DNA from: a virus
Length of the DNA stretch: 56,575 bases
Reading direction: 5' to 3' (one strand)
IMG/VR virus record: IMGVR_UViG_3300050821_005734
Span: 1 to 56,575 of that record
Shown: piece after piece, positions 33,109 to 41,933 of the stretch
Position numbering within the stretch: the stretch's first letter is position 1
Layout: every line of letters begins with the position of its first letter
The notes under the pieces: generated by a model
Database searches by the model: none
Seen by the model: only the letters and a program-made list of their open reading frames with translations
What the model was told of the DNA's origin: nothing
Position numbers and translations under genes: made by a program

Positions 33109-36100
33109 TCACTCCCCTTCGCCAGGATTCGGGGCGAACTCGGGCATAATGGCGCACCGACACCGCGGGTGCCCTGGCGGTTCCGTCTCGCCGCTGGGGA
33201 AGGCGTTGCCGAACGGGATCGCCCCGACGTCCTCGTTCTCGGAGCAGTAGGAACAGACCCGGCCGTCGTCTGCACTGGCCCAGCTGACCCACTCGATGCC
33301 GTTCGCCGCGTAGGTGTTCATCGACGCGGCCGAGACGGCGCGGGCGATCTCTGTGGTCGCGGTCAGCTCGGCCCAGTTGGCGTTGTCGAGGATGTCCGCC
33401 AGGTCGCGGGCCAGGGTGTCGGAGGAGTCGCCGCGTTCGAGGGACAGCGCGATGGCCTGGGCGAGCTCGTCGAACCGGCCCTGTCCGAGGCTGCTGATGG
33501 TGATCTGCGCGTCGGCAAGCTGCTGCGCGAGGCCTGCGCCGAGTCCGTCGTGTCCGAGGACCAGGTTCGCGGCGTCGACGTCGCCCGGTGTCCAGCCGCC
33601 CCAGATGGCCGCTCCGCCGAGGACGGACGCGATCGCCGCACGGGAGCCGAGGACGAAGCCCTCGGTGATCATGTCCTCGATGACGGGCGCCAGCGTGCCG
33701 TGGATCATCGCGAGGATGCCGTGGTCTGCCAGCCGCTGGTTCGCGGTGGTGAGGAGGTCCGGATCGGCGGCGGACGCCTTCGCGACGCTGCCGACGCCCC
33801 GGGCGATCGCCGCGGTGTCGACGGCCCCGGTCAGCGCCCGGCGGATCCGGTCGGCGTAGAGCGCGGCCAGTTCACGGTCGCGCTCCCAGCCGGCCCACTG
33901 CTTGGCCGAGCCCGGCGCTTTTGGGCTGCCGCCGTCACCCGCCTTGGCGACCGGCTCGTCCAGCTCGTCGCCCCGCGGAAGCAGCGACGCCATCACCGAG
34001 TCAAGCGAGTCGGCCAGCTCCTGACGCAGCGCCGGGTTACCCGCCCACTGCGCGGGATCCCACCAGGCGACCGCCTCCACTGCGTCCCCGTCCGGATCGT
34101 CCGGGTTGCGGACCTGGCCGCGTTCGCCCAGACAGATCAGGTCCTCGGACGGCACGTCCAGGACGAACCCCTGGTAGATGCCGTCGCCTGCGAGCCAGGA
34201 CGGCGCGCCACCAAGGTGTGCGCCGAGGAGGTCGGCCGGGAGCAGGCAGCCGGTCTCCTCCTGCCATTCCCGTGCCGCAGCCGTCGAGGGCATCTCGCCG
34301 TCCTCGACGTGACCGCCCGGGAACTCCCACGTGCCGGATGCCGGATCCTCATCGTCCAGGCCCCGCTGGAGCATCAGGACCCTGCCGGTGTCCCCGGCGC
34401 GGACCGCGAGCCCTGCGACGGCGACCTCGCCCGCAGCCTTGCGGACCGCGGCGCGTCCGCCGTCGTTGAGACGGTGCGCGGTGACCGGGTCGGTCAGGTG
34501 CGTGAACTGGAAGTCCCGCCACCGGCCCCGCGCGCGGCGGTTGTCGGCGTACTTGCGGAACCGTGCCAGCTCCGCGTCGGCCGCCTTCGTCACCGTCGCG
34601 GTCGGCAGCTGCGCGGCCGCGTCCGCCGGCACGCCCTGCTCGGTGAGCATCTGCTGACGCGCCTGCACCTGGTAGGCGTCGGTCGCGGCCAGGTCCTGCG
34701 CGGCGTCGGTGGTGCCGGCCTGCGGGATGATGCCGACCGGCCCGACGTACGGCATGTCCAGCGGCGGCTGGTCGGCCGCCGGCCCGTGGGTCTCCGGATC
34801 GGTCTTGCCGGACACGCCCTCGATCGACAGCAGCGGGATCGGGCCCAGGCGGGCGTTGTTGAAGAACCGCGGCGTCGGACGCTCGTTGTCCACCGGCAGG
34901 CCGAGGAGCTCGGAGCGCATCTCGTCCGGGGAGGCGGCGCCCGACTCGACGTAGATCTTCCAGGCTTCGGCGTCGGCCTTGCGGTCCTCCTTGTCGCGGC
35001 CCGTGTTCAGCTTGGCCTTGACCGGCAGCCCGATGTCGCGGCGCAGGTACCGGGTGAGGATGCCCTCGATCCAGTACACCCACGGCAGGGTGTTGACCCG
35101 GAACTGGATGTCGGTCTGCACTTCGCCGCTGGACCGGTTGACATCCTTGACCAGGCCAGCGTCCTGCGGGACGACGCCGAACTTCGCGCAGGTCCGGGAC
35201 ATCAGGTATTCGGGGAACGCCGAGTCGAACGACTCGGGCCGGGTGTTGGTGACCTTCGTGCCGGACGGCACCGCCAGCAGCTGGTGCAGCTTCGCCTGGT
35301 CGCCGAGGACCATGGCGTCCCAGTAGTCCTGCCACTCGGCGACCTGGTTCGGCGACGACACGTCCGGCGGCACCTCGATGAACCCCGCCGGGACGGAGCC
35401 CTCGGTGAACATCTGGAGGAAGTGCCACTGGAACCGGATGTCGGTGTTGGCCGTCAGCAGCAGGGCCTCCATCGGCGCGGTGCCGAACGGGGCGTCCTCC
35501 TGCGGCCGGAACATCTCGTAGGTGATGTCCTCGTGGGTGTACCAGTCCCAGATCTGGCCGTGGATCACCTGGTAGTACGCGGGTGCCGGGGCTTTGGGGC
35601 GGCGCCCGTGCTCGTCGATGTACGGGAGGACGGTATTGCCGCACCATGCCGGCTGGCCGTTGCGGCGCACGTACAGCGTCTCATTCGGGACGGTGACGCA
35701 GTAGACGGCGCCGTCGTACGGCACGCGCTCGACTCGGGCGACCTTCTGTGCCGCCGTGGTCCGCAGCCGGATGCAGTAGGAGGCTTGCTGGGACTCCAGT
35801 CGGATGACGCGGCCGTCGGCGAAGGTCGCCTCGCGGAGCTTGCGCTTGCGTACGGAAGCCGAGTAGCCCAGCTTCTGGGCGATCTCCTGGAGGTGGTCCG
35901 CCATCTGTCGCGACGACGTCACGATGGTTTCACGGCCGTCGGCATAGCAGCCGTCGCCGAGCATGTAGAAACGCCAGAAGATGCCGAGCTGGCGGCGGCT
36001 AGCGTCGCGGATCTCCGGCGGCACGAACTTGTCCGCCGCGTGCCCGAACTGGCGGAGGTAGTTCGCGAGGGCCTGCGACCGGAACCGCCACTTGGTGCCG

Positions 36101-37287
36101 TCATATCTGGGCTCACGGCCCAGCACGCGGCCCAGTAGGGCGCGGAACTCCTCGTAGCCCTTTGAGGATTCGCGCTGCGAGACGGCGATGGTGCCGCGCT
36201 GTCCGAGCGATCCCTCGGACAGCCACATGCCCATGAATGCCGCGAAGTCGTCCCCGTCGAGTTCGAGGAGCCGGGCGCGGACATCTGTGTCGGGAATCCG
36301 GAACGTCTGGAAATCGTCCGCTTCCCAGTCCGAGGTCGCCGGAATCTTCACCTTCTCGGAGAGGGCGCCCGCGAGCTCTTCAGCTGGAACGAACGCCTCG
36401 CCGCTGCGGTGGCGGCTGCCTCCGAGCGGTCGCGGCAGCGCGGTCACGAGCATGCGGTGGTTGCCCGTGACGAGCAGGTCAAGCGTTCGCGATGTGAAGT
36501 GGTACAGCGGCTCGCGGCCAGCCCAGTCCTGCCGGGTGAATGCGGTGGCTTGCTGCCACTCAAAGGCCTTGGTCTTCTGGTTGCGCGTCGCGAATTCGTC
36601 AGTGGCGATGTCGACGTCGGTGAACCGCTTCCAGCCCTTGCGGGTCAGAACCTCGGTGTCCTCCGAGTAGCACGTGCCGTCGAGGACCTCGAGCCCGATG
36701 ACGTCGCCGTCCAGGTTGCGACGCCGGTACAGGGCGGTGGCGTCGAACTTTAGGGCGTTCTCCATGAGCTTGGACAGCCAGCCCACGTACGGCAGTTCGC
36801 GGTCCGGGAACTCCAGGACGGCGCGGGCGACGTCGATGGCGTCGTCGACGTCTCCCCGGATCCCGTCGGCGGGCAGCAGCATCAGGTCCATCGACCGCAA
36901 CTCGTCGATCTTGTGGTCGATGCAGATGCGGGCCACGTCGTAGTTGCGGATGATCGCCCGCAGCGTCTCGTAGGACGCCAGGCCCCACGACGCCCGGGTC
37001 CGGATGGCGATGTTGACGCCGACCGGGTAGTCCATCGCCCGCGGCGGCTGGGAGTAGCCCTGGTACGGGCTGATCGGCCGACCGGGGCCCATCCCCGACG
37101 AGGAGTCCATGCCCGCCCGGTGCAGCGCTGCGTCGACGGCGGCGGGGGTGCGGGACGCGGTCGTCCAGCTCGCGGCTTTGCCGACCCGGGCTGACGGCAG
37201 GGGCGGGGGTGCGGTGTAGCTGGGGCGTTCGGCCTGGGCGCGCGGGCCGCGGCCCTTGTTGCGGTTGCGGCCGGAACGCTTCGACAT
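33109..37287 (-). CDS. Portal-Nudix-MuF fusion protein with intein, 1392 aa
   Basis: ATG at 37285-37287 shares a base with the terL stop. Residues 1-205 and 552-850 are the portal (VARICIDHKIDELRSMDL, YEMFRPQEDAPFGTAPMEA, NRSSGEVQTDIQFRVN). Residues 206-551 are an intein. About 955-1085 is a Nudix domain with the full box GGHVEDGEMPSTAAAREWQE then ETG near 989-1011. About 1140-1392 is a MuF-type minor head domain ending in DDGRVCSYC and HPRCRCAI. The spliced product would be 1046 residues. Portal-MuF fusions occur in actinophages. A Nudix hydrolase between them is unusual. No stop or start separates the parts. Confidence 0.9.
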   Translation of the reverse strand: MSKRSGRNRNKGRGPRAQAERPSYTAPPPLPSARVGKAASWTTASRTPAAVDAALHRAGMDSSSGMGPGRPISPYQGYSQPPRAMDYPVGVNIAIRTRASWGLASYETLRAIIRNYDVARICIDHKIDELRSMDLMLLPADGIRGDVDDAIDVARAVLEFPDRELPYVGWLSKLMENALKFDATALYRRRNLDGDVIGLEVLDGTCYSEDTEVLTRKGWKRFTDVDIATDEFATRNQKTKAFEWQQATAFTRQDWAGREPLYHFTSRTLDLLVTGNHRMLVTALPRPLGGSRHRSGEAFVPAEELAGALSEKVKIPATSDWEADDFQTFRIPDTDVRARLLELDGDDFAAFMGMWLSEGSLGQRGTIAVSQRESSKGYEEFRALLGRVLGREPRYDGTKWRFRSQALANYLRQFGHAADKFVPPEIRDASRRQLGIFWRFYMLGDGCYADGRETIVTSSRQMADHLQEIAQKLGYSASVRKRKLREATFADGRVIRLESQQASYCIRLRTTAAQKVARVERVPYDGAVYCVTVPNETLYVRRNGQPAWCGNTVLPYIDEHGRRPKAPAPAYYQVIHGQIWDWYTHEDITYEMFRPQEDAPFGTAPMEALLLTANTDIRFQWHFLQMFTEGSVPAGFIEVPPDVSSPNQVAEWQDYWDAMVLGDQAKLHQLLAVPSGTKVTNTRPESFDSAFPEYLMSRTCAKFGVVPQDAGLVKDVNRSSGEVQTDIQFRVNTLPWVYWIEGILTRYLRRDIGLPVKAKLNTGRDKEDRKADAEAWKIYVESGAASPDEMRSELLGLPVDNERPTPRFFNNARLGPIPLLSIEGVSGKTDPETHGPAADQPPLDMPYVGPVGIIPQAGTTDAAQDLAATDAYQVQARQQMLTEQGVPADAAAQLPTATVTKAADAELARFRKYADNRRARGRWRDFQFTHLTDPVTAHRLNDGGRAAVRKAAGEVAVAGLAVRAGDTGRVLMLQRGLDDEDPASGTWEFPGGHVEDGEMPSTAAAREWQEETGCLLPADLLGAHLGGAPSWLAGDGIYQGFVLDVPSEDLICLGERGQVRNPDDPDGDAVEAVAWWDPAQWAGNPALRQELADSLDSVMASLLPRGDELDEPVAKAGDGGSPKAPGSAKQWAGWERDRELAALYADRIRRALTGAVDTAAIARGVGSVAKASAADPDLLTTANQRLADHGILAMIHGTLAPVIEDMITEGFVLGSRAAIASVLGGAAIWGGWTPGDVDAANLVLGHDGLGAGLAQQLADAQITISSLGQGRFDELAQAIALSLERGDSSDTLARDLADILDNANWAELTATTEIARAVSAASMNTYAANGIEWVSWASADDGRVCSYCSENEDVGAIPFGNAFPSGETEPPGHPRCRCAIMPEFAPNPGEGE
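35635..36672 (-). mobile_element. Intein with LAGLIDADG homing endonuclease in the portal gene
   Basis: 346 codons. Block A starts at Cys206 (CYSEDTEVLTRKGW). Block B has LLVTGNHRML. Two LAGLIDADG-type motifs follow, FMGMWLSEGSLG and FYMLGDGCYADG. Block F (YDGAVYCVTVP) leads to the terminal WCGN before Thr. The penultimate residue is Gly instead of the usual His, and the +1 extein residue is Thr. Exteins rejoin as LDGT-TVLPYIDE, the normal portal sequence. The element is richer in A+T than the flanking portal. Confidence 0.93.
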
Positions 37288-38858
37288 CAGGCCGCCTTCC
37301 CGTTGACAGGTATCCGTGTGCGCCAGTCGCGGGCGCTCGTGGCGACGGTGAGGCCTTCGGTCTCGGCGCGGGCCTTCATCGCCGCCAGGAACGCCGCGCC
37401 CTGGCCGGCCGCGGCTTCCCACACGGCCTGCATCACCGCGTCGCCGTCGTCCGGCGACCGGCCGATGCGCTTGCGGATCTCGTCCTTGGACTCGACCTGG
37501 ATGCGGCCGCCGGACATGACCCGCCACTTCGGCGCGGTGAGGTCGCCGGTGAGCATGTCGTCCGGCGGTAGCGCGAGCTCGGCGCCGTAGGACGGGTCGA
37601 GGAGTTCGCGCAGGTTCCACCAGGCGGCGCTGCGGGTGTTGGTGAACCCGAGCTCCCCGGAGCGGTCTTTGCGCGTCGTGCCCTCGGAGGCGTTGAACGC
37701 CACGACGTCGATCTTCTTCTCGCGCAGGCGGTCGACGACGCCTGCGCCGATGCCGATGACGTCGACGATCGGAGTGCGTCCGGGGCTGGCGGTGACGATG
37801 CCCAGGGCGCGCCCGGTGGTCTGCATCGTGTCTTCCTTGGCCGTGTGCCGCAGCTCGGTGACCACGGGCGCGTCGTAGATGGCCATGACGGTCTGGTCGG
37901 TGCCGGAGCGGGCGACGTCGACGCCGACGGTGCGCTTGCCCGTCTGCGCAGGCCGGCCGTCGGCCACCCAGGTGAGGAAGCGCTCGTTGGAGGCTTCGAT
38001 CCAGGACAGCGGGATGACGCCGTCCTCGTCGGAGGAGTAGAACTCGCCCAACACCCGGTTGTGGAACACGGCGGAGTCGCGGCCCCACTGCCGTTCGCGC
38101 TGGTCGGCCCATTCGCGGCTGATGCGCCCTGCGGCGATGGCCTCGTCGCAGGTGACGTGCCGTGCGAACCAGTCCTCGAGGCCGGGGGCGCGGCGGTGGA
38201 TGTCGTAGAACCGGCCGTTGGGCTCGCCGGGCGTGGACATCGCGAGCGCATAGGCCTCGAGGTCGCCGGTTCCGTCGGCCCCGGAGAACGCGCCTTCGGC
38301 GGCGTCGAACGTCTCGGGGATGATCGCCTTGGACTCGTCGAAGACGTACAGCACGCTGTCGGCGTGGGCGCCTTCGATCAGGGCCGGGTTGTCGGACGCT
38401 GCGGCGAACGCCTGGCCGTGCCGCAGCTTGATGTTCAGGGTCAGGAGCTCGGTGCGTTCGGAGTAGGGCTCGCAGTCCAGAGCGGCGTAGTTCAGGCGCC
38501 TCGCCCACTTCTTGATCTCGGGCCACAGGTAGAACTCGAGCTGCCGCCACGCGCCTGCGGTGGTGGCGATCTTCCAGTCGCGCCCCGACAGCTCCCGGGT
38601 GATCGCGAACCACAGGACCGTCATCGCCGCGGTGGTGGTCTTGCCCAGGCCGTGCGGCCCGCGCACGGACACCTTCCGCCGAACCGGCAGAGCAGCCAGG
38701 ATCTCACGCTGGTAGGCGGCCAGGCCCTGGTCGAGCGGCCAGCGGATGCAGTGGTCTGCGAAGCCGACCGGATCGCTGTAGAAGCGGTGGCGCGGCTTGG
38801 CCGGGAGGACTTCGAACTCGCGGGCGGCACGCTCGAGCACCTCGGCCGGGATGCTCAT
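37287..38858 (-). CDS. terL: Terminase large subunit, 523 aa
   Basis: ATG at 38856-38858 overlaps the small subunit stop. The ATPase domain has Walker A GPHGLGKTT (67-75) and Walker B VLYVFDES (169-176). The RNase H-like nuclease begins at GVDVARSGTD (312-321) and includes the closing SPDDGDAVM. It packages DNA into the prohead and cuts the concatemer. Length is usual for the family. No intein is present here, although terminases are frequent hosts. Confidence 0.95.
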   Translation of the reverse strand: MSIPAEVLERAAREFEVLPAKPRHRFYSDPVGFADHCIRWPLDQGLAAYQREILAALPVRRKVSVRGPHGLGKTTTAAMTVLWFAITRELSGRDWKIATTAGAWRQLEFYLWPEIKKWARRLNYAALDCEPYSERTELLTLNIKLRHGQAFAAASDNPALIEGAHADSVLYVFDESKAIIPETFDAAEGAFSGADGTGDLEAYALAMSTPGEPNGRFYDIHRRAPGLEDWFARHVTCDEAIAAGRISREWADQRERQWGRDSAVFHNRVLGEFYSSDEDGVIPLSWIEASNERFLTWVADGRPAQTGKRTVGVDVARSGTDQTVMAIYDAPVVTELRHTAKEDTMQTTGRALGIVTASPGRTPIVDVIGIGAGVVDRLREKKIDVVAFNASEGTTRKDRSGELGFTNTRSAAWWNLRELLDPSYGAELALPPDDMLTGDLTAPKWRVMSGGRIQVESKDEIRKRIGRSPDDGDAVMQAVWEAAAGQGAAFLAAMKARAETEGLTVATSARDWRTRIPVNGKAA

Positions 38859-39523
38859 AGCGCGCGGGCCGCCAGCGCGGCGGCCTTCAGGACCCTCGGG
38901 ATCACCTCGGGGATCAGGGCTTGCTGCTCGGGCGTGAGGTTCAGGGCCGCCAGGACGGTCCGGATGAGGTCCGTGAGTTCGCCGCCCGCGTCTTCGGCTA
39001 GCCGGATGCGGCGCTCTTCGATGCCGCAGCGGATCGCCTCTGAGCAGACCTTGACGAGGTGGGCGCGTTCGGCCTGGTAGATCTTGAGCCATACGTTCAG
39101 CTCGGCGCCTTCGGTGGACTCGGACACCTTCGGGAATCCCGCGTCGACGTCGTCCTTGTCGAGGCTGTCCGTGACCTTGCGCTGCGTGGTGCCCCAGACG
39201 AGCTCTTCGGGGGCGAGTGCCTGCACCTGGCCGCGCGCGTAGGCGACGTGTCCGGCGGTCCACTTGATCTCGTCGAGGAGTGCATCGGTGCCCGTGGTCT
39301 CGATCTTCGTGCCGAAGGTGGTCATGAGGGTGCGCGCCCTCGCCTCCGCAATGACCGGTGCGGCTCTCTTCCCGATGTGCATCCTGCACTTGTCGGAGCC
39401 CGTCACGCGGACTTGTCGACATGGCGCACCGTCGCCCTTGTGATGTCCGCTGCATGACGGCTTGCCGGACTTGATCAAGTGCGGCTGCCCGCACTGGTCA
39501 CACGGGGGGTCTGGGGATCGCAT
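38855..39523 (-). CDS. terS: Terminase small subunit candidate, 222 aa
   Basis: Starts at ATG 39521-39523. The N-terminal 55 residues carry two Cys-rich motifs (CDQCGQPH and CRQVRVTGSDKCRMH) like zinc knuckles. The remainder is helical with an oligomerisation-type segment (ELTDLIRTVLAALNLTPEQQ). Immediate overlap with terL supports the assignment. It would recognise cos or pac. Confidence 0.75.
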   Translation of the reverse strand: MRSPDPPCDQCGQPHLIKSGKPSCSGHHKGDGAPCRQVRVTGSDKCRMHIGKRAAPVIAEARARTLMTTFGTKIETTGTDALLDEIKWTAGHVAYARGQVQALAPEELVWGTTQRKVTDSLDKDDVDAGFPKVSESTEGAELNVWLKIYQAERAHLVKVCSEAIRCGIEERRIRLAEDAGGELTDLIRTVLAALNLTPEQQALIPEVIPRVLKAAALAARAL

Positions 39524-39693
39524 GGGGTTGGGCCAAATCGGGGTATCGCATGGGGTCTTCCAAGGGTTGTGGGTCCCCGGACGGTGGTGACCAGTCGCCG
39601 TCCGGGGTGCGGCTCCCGCCTGGTGCCGCGTCTGAGGCGTGGCCGTGTCCGACCCGTGGCGGTACGGCGCTGCGTCTCAGTTCGTGGCGGCTG
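39524..39693. promoter_or_regulatory. 170-bp gap upstream of terS: hairpin and direct repeats, cos/pac candidate
   Basis: Holds a perfect 10-bp stem CCCCGGACGG (39575-39584)/39598-39607 with a 13-nt loop, and two direct copies of ATCGCATGGGG near 39518 and 39549. It is the only sizeable gap between the modification cassette and the packaging genes. Terminator of the former, promoter of the latter, and packaging site are all possible. Confidence 0.4.
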
Positions 39694-40179
39694 TTATCCG
39701 CAGCCGTGGGTCGGCATGGGGTTGAGGTGGCCGACTGGCGGCCCGTGGAGGTGGCGTGTCGCACCGGCGGCGACCAGCGCATTGGTGAGCCGCTGGTCGA
39801 GGTTGCACCAGTTGCCGGCCGGGTGGACGGCGGTGGTCTCGCGCCATGTCTTCGCGACGGCGTCAGGGTGCGCGGCCAGCAGCTCGGCGCGGAAGCGTGT
39901 GCATCCGAGGCCGGCGATGTGGGTGTCGCGGAACGGATAGGTGTAGGAGCACCACGGCTGGTCGCAGTCCTCGAAGGCGTCGAGGGTGTCGGGCCGGATG
40001 ACGATGTCGTGCTCGACGATGGCGAAGGTCTCGCCTTGTTCCCACAGCTCTTGGAGCAGCAGCGTGTAGGCGGTGTCGCTCGCTGAGACGTCGGCCGTTG
40101 CCCATGCCCGGCCGGTGGCGTTGAGGCCGCGGCTGACTTCGACGGCGATGGGCCCGGCGTGCGGGCAGATGACTCTCAC
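39694..40179 (-). CDS. GT-A-like protein, paralogue 1, 161 aa
   Basis: GTG at 40177-40179 overlaps the HNH stop. Core motifs are FAIVEHDIVIRPDTLDAFE, CDQPWCSYTYP, LGCTRFRAELL and HLHGPPVGHLN. EHD stands where GT-A glycosyltransferases have DxD. The same motifs recur in the 159-residue protein at 28447-28926. It lies in a run with a GT2 enzyme and two methyltransferases, which supports a sugar-transfer role on virion or DNA. Unproved. Confidence 0.7.
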   Translation of the reverse strand: MRVICPHAGPIAVEVSRGLNATGRAWATADVSASDTAYTLLLQELWEQGETFAIVEHDIVIRPDTLDAFEDCDQPWCSYTYPFRDTHIAGLGCTRFRAELLAAHPDAVAKTWRETTAVHPAGNWCNLDQRLTNALVAAGATRHLHGPPVGHLNPMPTHGCG

Positions 40180-40778
40180 GTCTGCTCGCCCGGTCCGGCT
40201 GCCCTATATGCCGCCTTGCCGCCGTGACGGGCATAGAACCGCTCAAAGCGAGCGGTCTTGCATTCACGGCACAACCGGTTTCCTCCAACGTAGTCAAAGC
40301 TATCCGGCGTCCACTCGTGACCGTTTCTACACTTTTCTCTCGCGGCAGCCATCCTGGCCATGTTCTCCAGGTTGGTCACCACTTCAAGATGCGCCGGATT
40401 TACGCAGCGTAGAACTCGGCAGAGATGGTCGAGTTGCATCCCTGTGGGGATTTCTCCGACCGTGAGAAGCCAGACGGCGCGATGAGCAACCGTGCTCTTC
40501 ACGGGTGACCAATGGAACAGCCCGTATCCCTTGCCGCCGACGCCACCGGCGCTGCCGGTCCACAGCCAACACGGCCCGAGGTCGGGCCGTGCCCGCGACA
40601 CGGGGCCGTCCTTGTTCACGAACTTCCATATCCGCACTTCAGGCTTTACGCCCTGGCGCGTCCGGGGCCGGTCTACGGTTCCATGTATGCGCATGTATTC
40701 GTAACAGGCGTTGCACATCCCCTTGGTGCGCTTCGGCTTTTCACATCCCTCGACCAAACATACCAGCAGTTCGCCCAT
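40176..40778 (-). CDS. HNH endonuclease with zinc motifs, 200 aa
   Basis: Starts at ATG 40776-40778. N-terminal zinc motif (CLVEGCEKPK then CNACYEY), HNH_3-type core (CWLWTGSAGG, GYGLFHW, HRAVWLL, LDHLCRVLRCVNPAHLEVV) and a C-terminal ribbon (CRNGHEWT, LCRECK). A+T content is visibly above the neighbourhood. Two readings: a packaging HNH, since such enzymes lie near terminases of cos phages, or a free homing nuclease. The base composition favours the second. Confidence 0.85.
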   Translation of the reverse strand: MGELLVCLVEGCEKPKRTKGMCNACYEYMRIHGTVDRPRTRQGVKPEVRIWKFVNKDGPVSRARPDLGPCWLWTGSAGGVGGKGYGLFHWSPVKSTVAHRAVWLLTVGEIPTGMQLDHLCRVLRCVNPAHLEVVTNLENMARMAAAREKCRNGHEWTPDSFDYVGGNRLCRECKTARFERFYARHGGKAAYRAAGPGEQT

Positions 40779-40788
40779 GCGGTAGATA

Positions 40789-41376
40789 TTACCAGTTTCG
40801 AGGGTCCCCTGAAGTGTTTTTTCCGTGGTGGTTCCAGATGAGCACGGTCTCCGGGATGCGGTAGAACGTGGCGCCGGCTTCGGCGAGTTTCCAGTAGAGG
40901 CCGTAGTCGTCGAGGTCCATGCCGGTGCCGGGGTCGCGGCGGTATTCGAAGCCGCCGACTTCGCGGGCGAGTCCGGTGCGCATCAGGGCTGTGACGTGGA
41001 GCCGGGATCGTTCCTGGACGTAGGCGGCGGTGAGCCATCCGGTGTCGGGGGCGATGGGTTCGGCGTGGCCCGGTATCTGCGGGATGTGGGCGGCGCCTGA
41101 GACGACATCGGCTCCGGTTCGCTGCTGGGCGTCGACGAGGAGCTGGATGGCGTCGGGCGGCAGCTCGTCGTCGTCGTCGAGCCACAGTACGAACTCGGTG
41201 GTGACGTGGGTCAGGGCGCGGTTGCGGGTGGCGGCCGAGCCCTCGCGGTCGTCGTCGTGCTGGATCAGCAGCTTGCGGCGATAGGTCTGCGCGTGGGCTG
41301 ACTGCTCGGCGCGGATGCGCATGCCGGCGCGTGGCGGGATCGTCGGGATGACGACGGTGACGTCGCCGTGGTCCAT
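40789..41376 (-). CDS. Family 2 glycosyltransferase, 195 aa
   Basis: ATG at 41374-41376 shares a base with the methyltransferase stop. GT-A fold: VTVVIPTIPPRAGM as first strand, GSAATRNRAL, the metal site FVLWLDDDDELPP, and DLDDYGLYWKLAEAG as acceptor region. Nucleotide-sugar dependent. The acceptor may be hydroxymethylated or other modified DNA, or a virion protein. Part of the cassette at 39.7-42.6 kb. Confidence 0.87.
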   Translation of the reverse strand: MDHGDVTVVIPTIPPRAGMRIRAEQSAHAQTYRRKLLIQHDDDREGSAATRNRALTHVTTEFVLWLDDDDELPPDAIQLLVDAQQRTGADVVSGAAHIPQIPGHAEPIAPDTGWLTAAYVQERSRLHVTALMRTGLAREVGGFEYRRDPGTGMDLDDYGLYWKLAEAGATFYRIPETVLIWNHHGKNTSGDPRNW

Positions 41377-41933
41377 CACAGCACCTCGGCGAACATCACG
41401 CCGCGCGGTGTCGGCAGGTAGATCGGGCGCAGCAGGCCTTCGCGGGCCAGGCGCTCGACGTGGACGCGGACGGGGTGCTGCGGGCCGCAGTCGTGGAAGC
41501 CGACGATGCAGCCTGGGGCCATGTGCGGCCGGTAGCGGCGGAACTCGGATTCGCGCAGGTGGGTGAGGCTGTCGAACCAGGCGAACCCGATGCCGTCGCG
41601 CGGGGTGTAGGTGAGGGATTCGGCGCGGACGACGGTGGCCGGCAGGTGCGCCAGGCGCTGCTGTGCCGAGTCGGCCCGGAGCGGGTCGGGTTCGAGGGTC
41701 CACAGGTGGCCGTGGCCGTTGCGGCGCAGGGCTTCGGCGATGTGGTGCGCGGTCTGCCCGAAGGCGGTGCCGGTCTCTACGACGACCTCGGGTTGCAGCG
41801 CGCGGACGAAGACGCCGACCAGCTCGGAGACTTCGAGTTCGGCGGAGTCGGCGTCGGCGGCGGTCCAGTGTTCGGGGTGGGGGCAGTCGGGCCTGGGCGG
41901 CGTGAACTCGGACTCCGGGACGTAGGCGGTCAC
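41376..41933 (-). CDS. Class I SAM-dependent methyltransferase, 185 aa
   Basis: GTG at 41931-41933 overlaps the previous stop. Motif I is VVVETGTAFGQTAHHIAEAL. LWTLEPDPLRADSAQQRL holds the acidic residue at the end of strand 2. FAWFDSLTHLRESEFRRYRP and GCIVGFHDCG follow. This is the Methyltransf_24 pattern, often acting on sugars or small molecules and paired with glycosyltransferases. Confidence 0.82.
   Translation of the reverse strand: MTAYVPESEFTPPRPDCPHPEHWTAADADSAELEVSELVGVFVRALQPEVVVETGTAFGQTAHHIAEALRRNGHGHLWTLEPDPLRADSAQQRLAHLPATVVRAESLTYTPRDGIGFAWFDSLTHLRESEFRRYRPHMAPGCIVGFHDCGPQHPVRVHVERLAREGLLRPIYLPTPRGVMFAEVL

Noticed and set aside
35635-36672. Intein sequence as a separate homing-endonuclease gene
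   Set aside because: No start or stop separates it from the portal frame, and intein blocks A, B and F are present at its edges.
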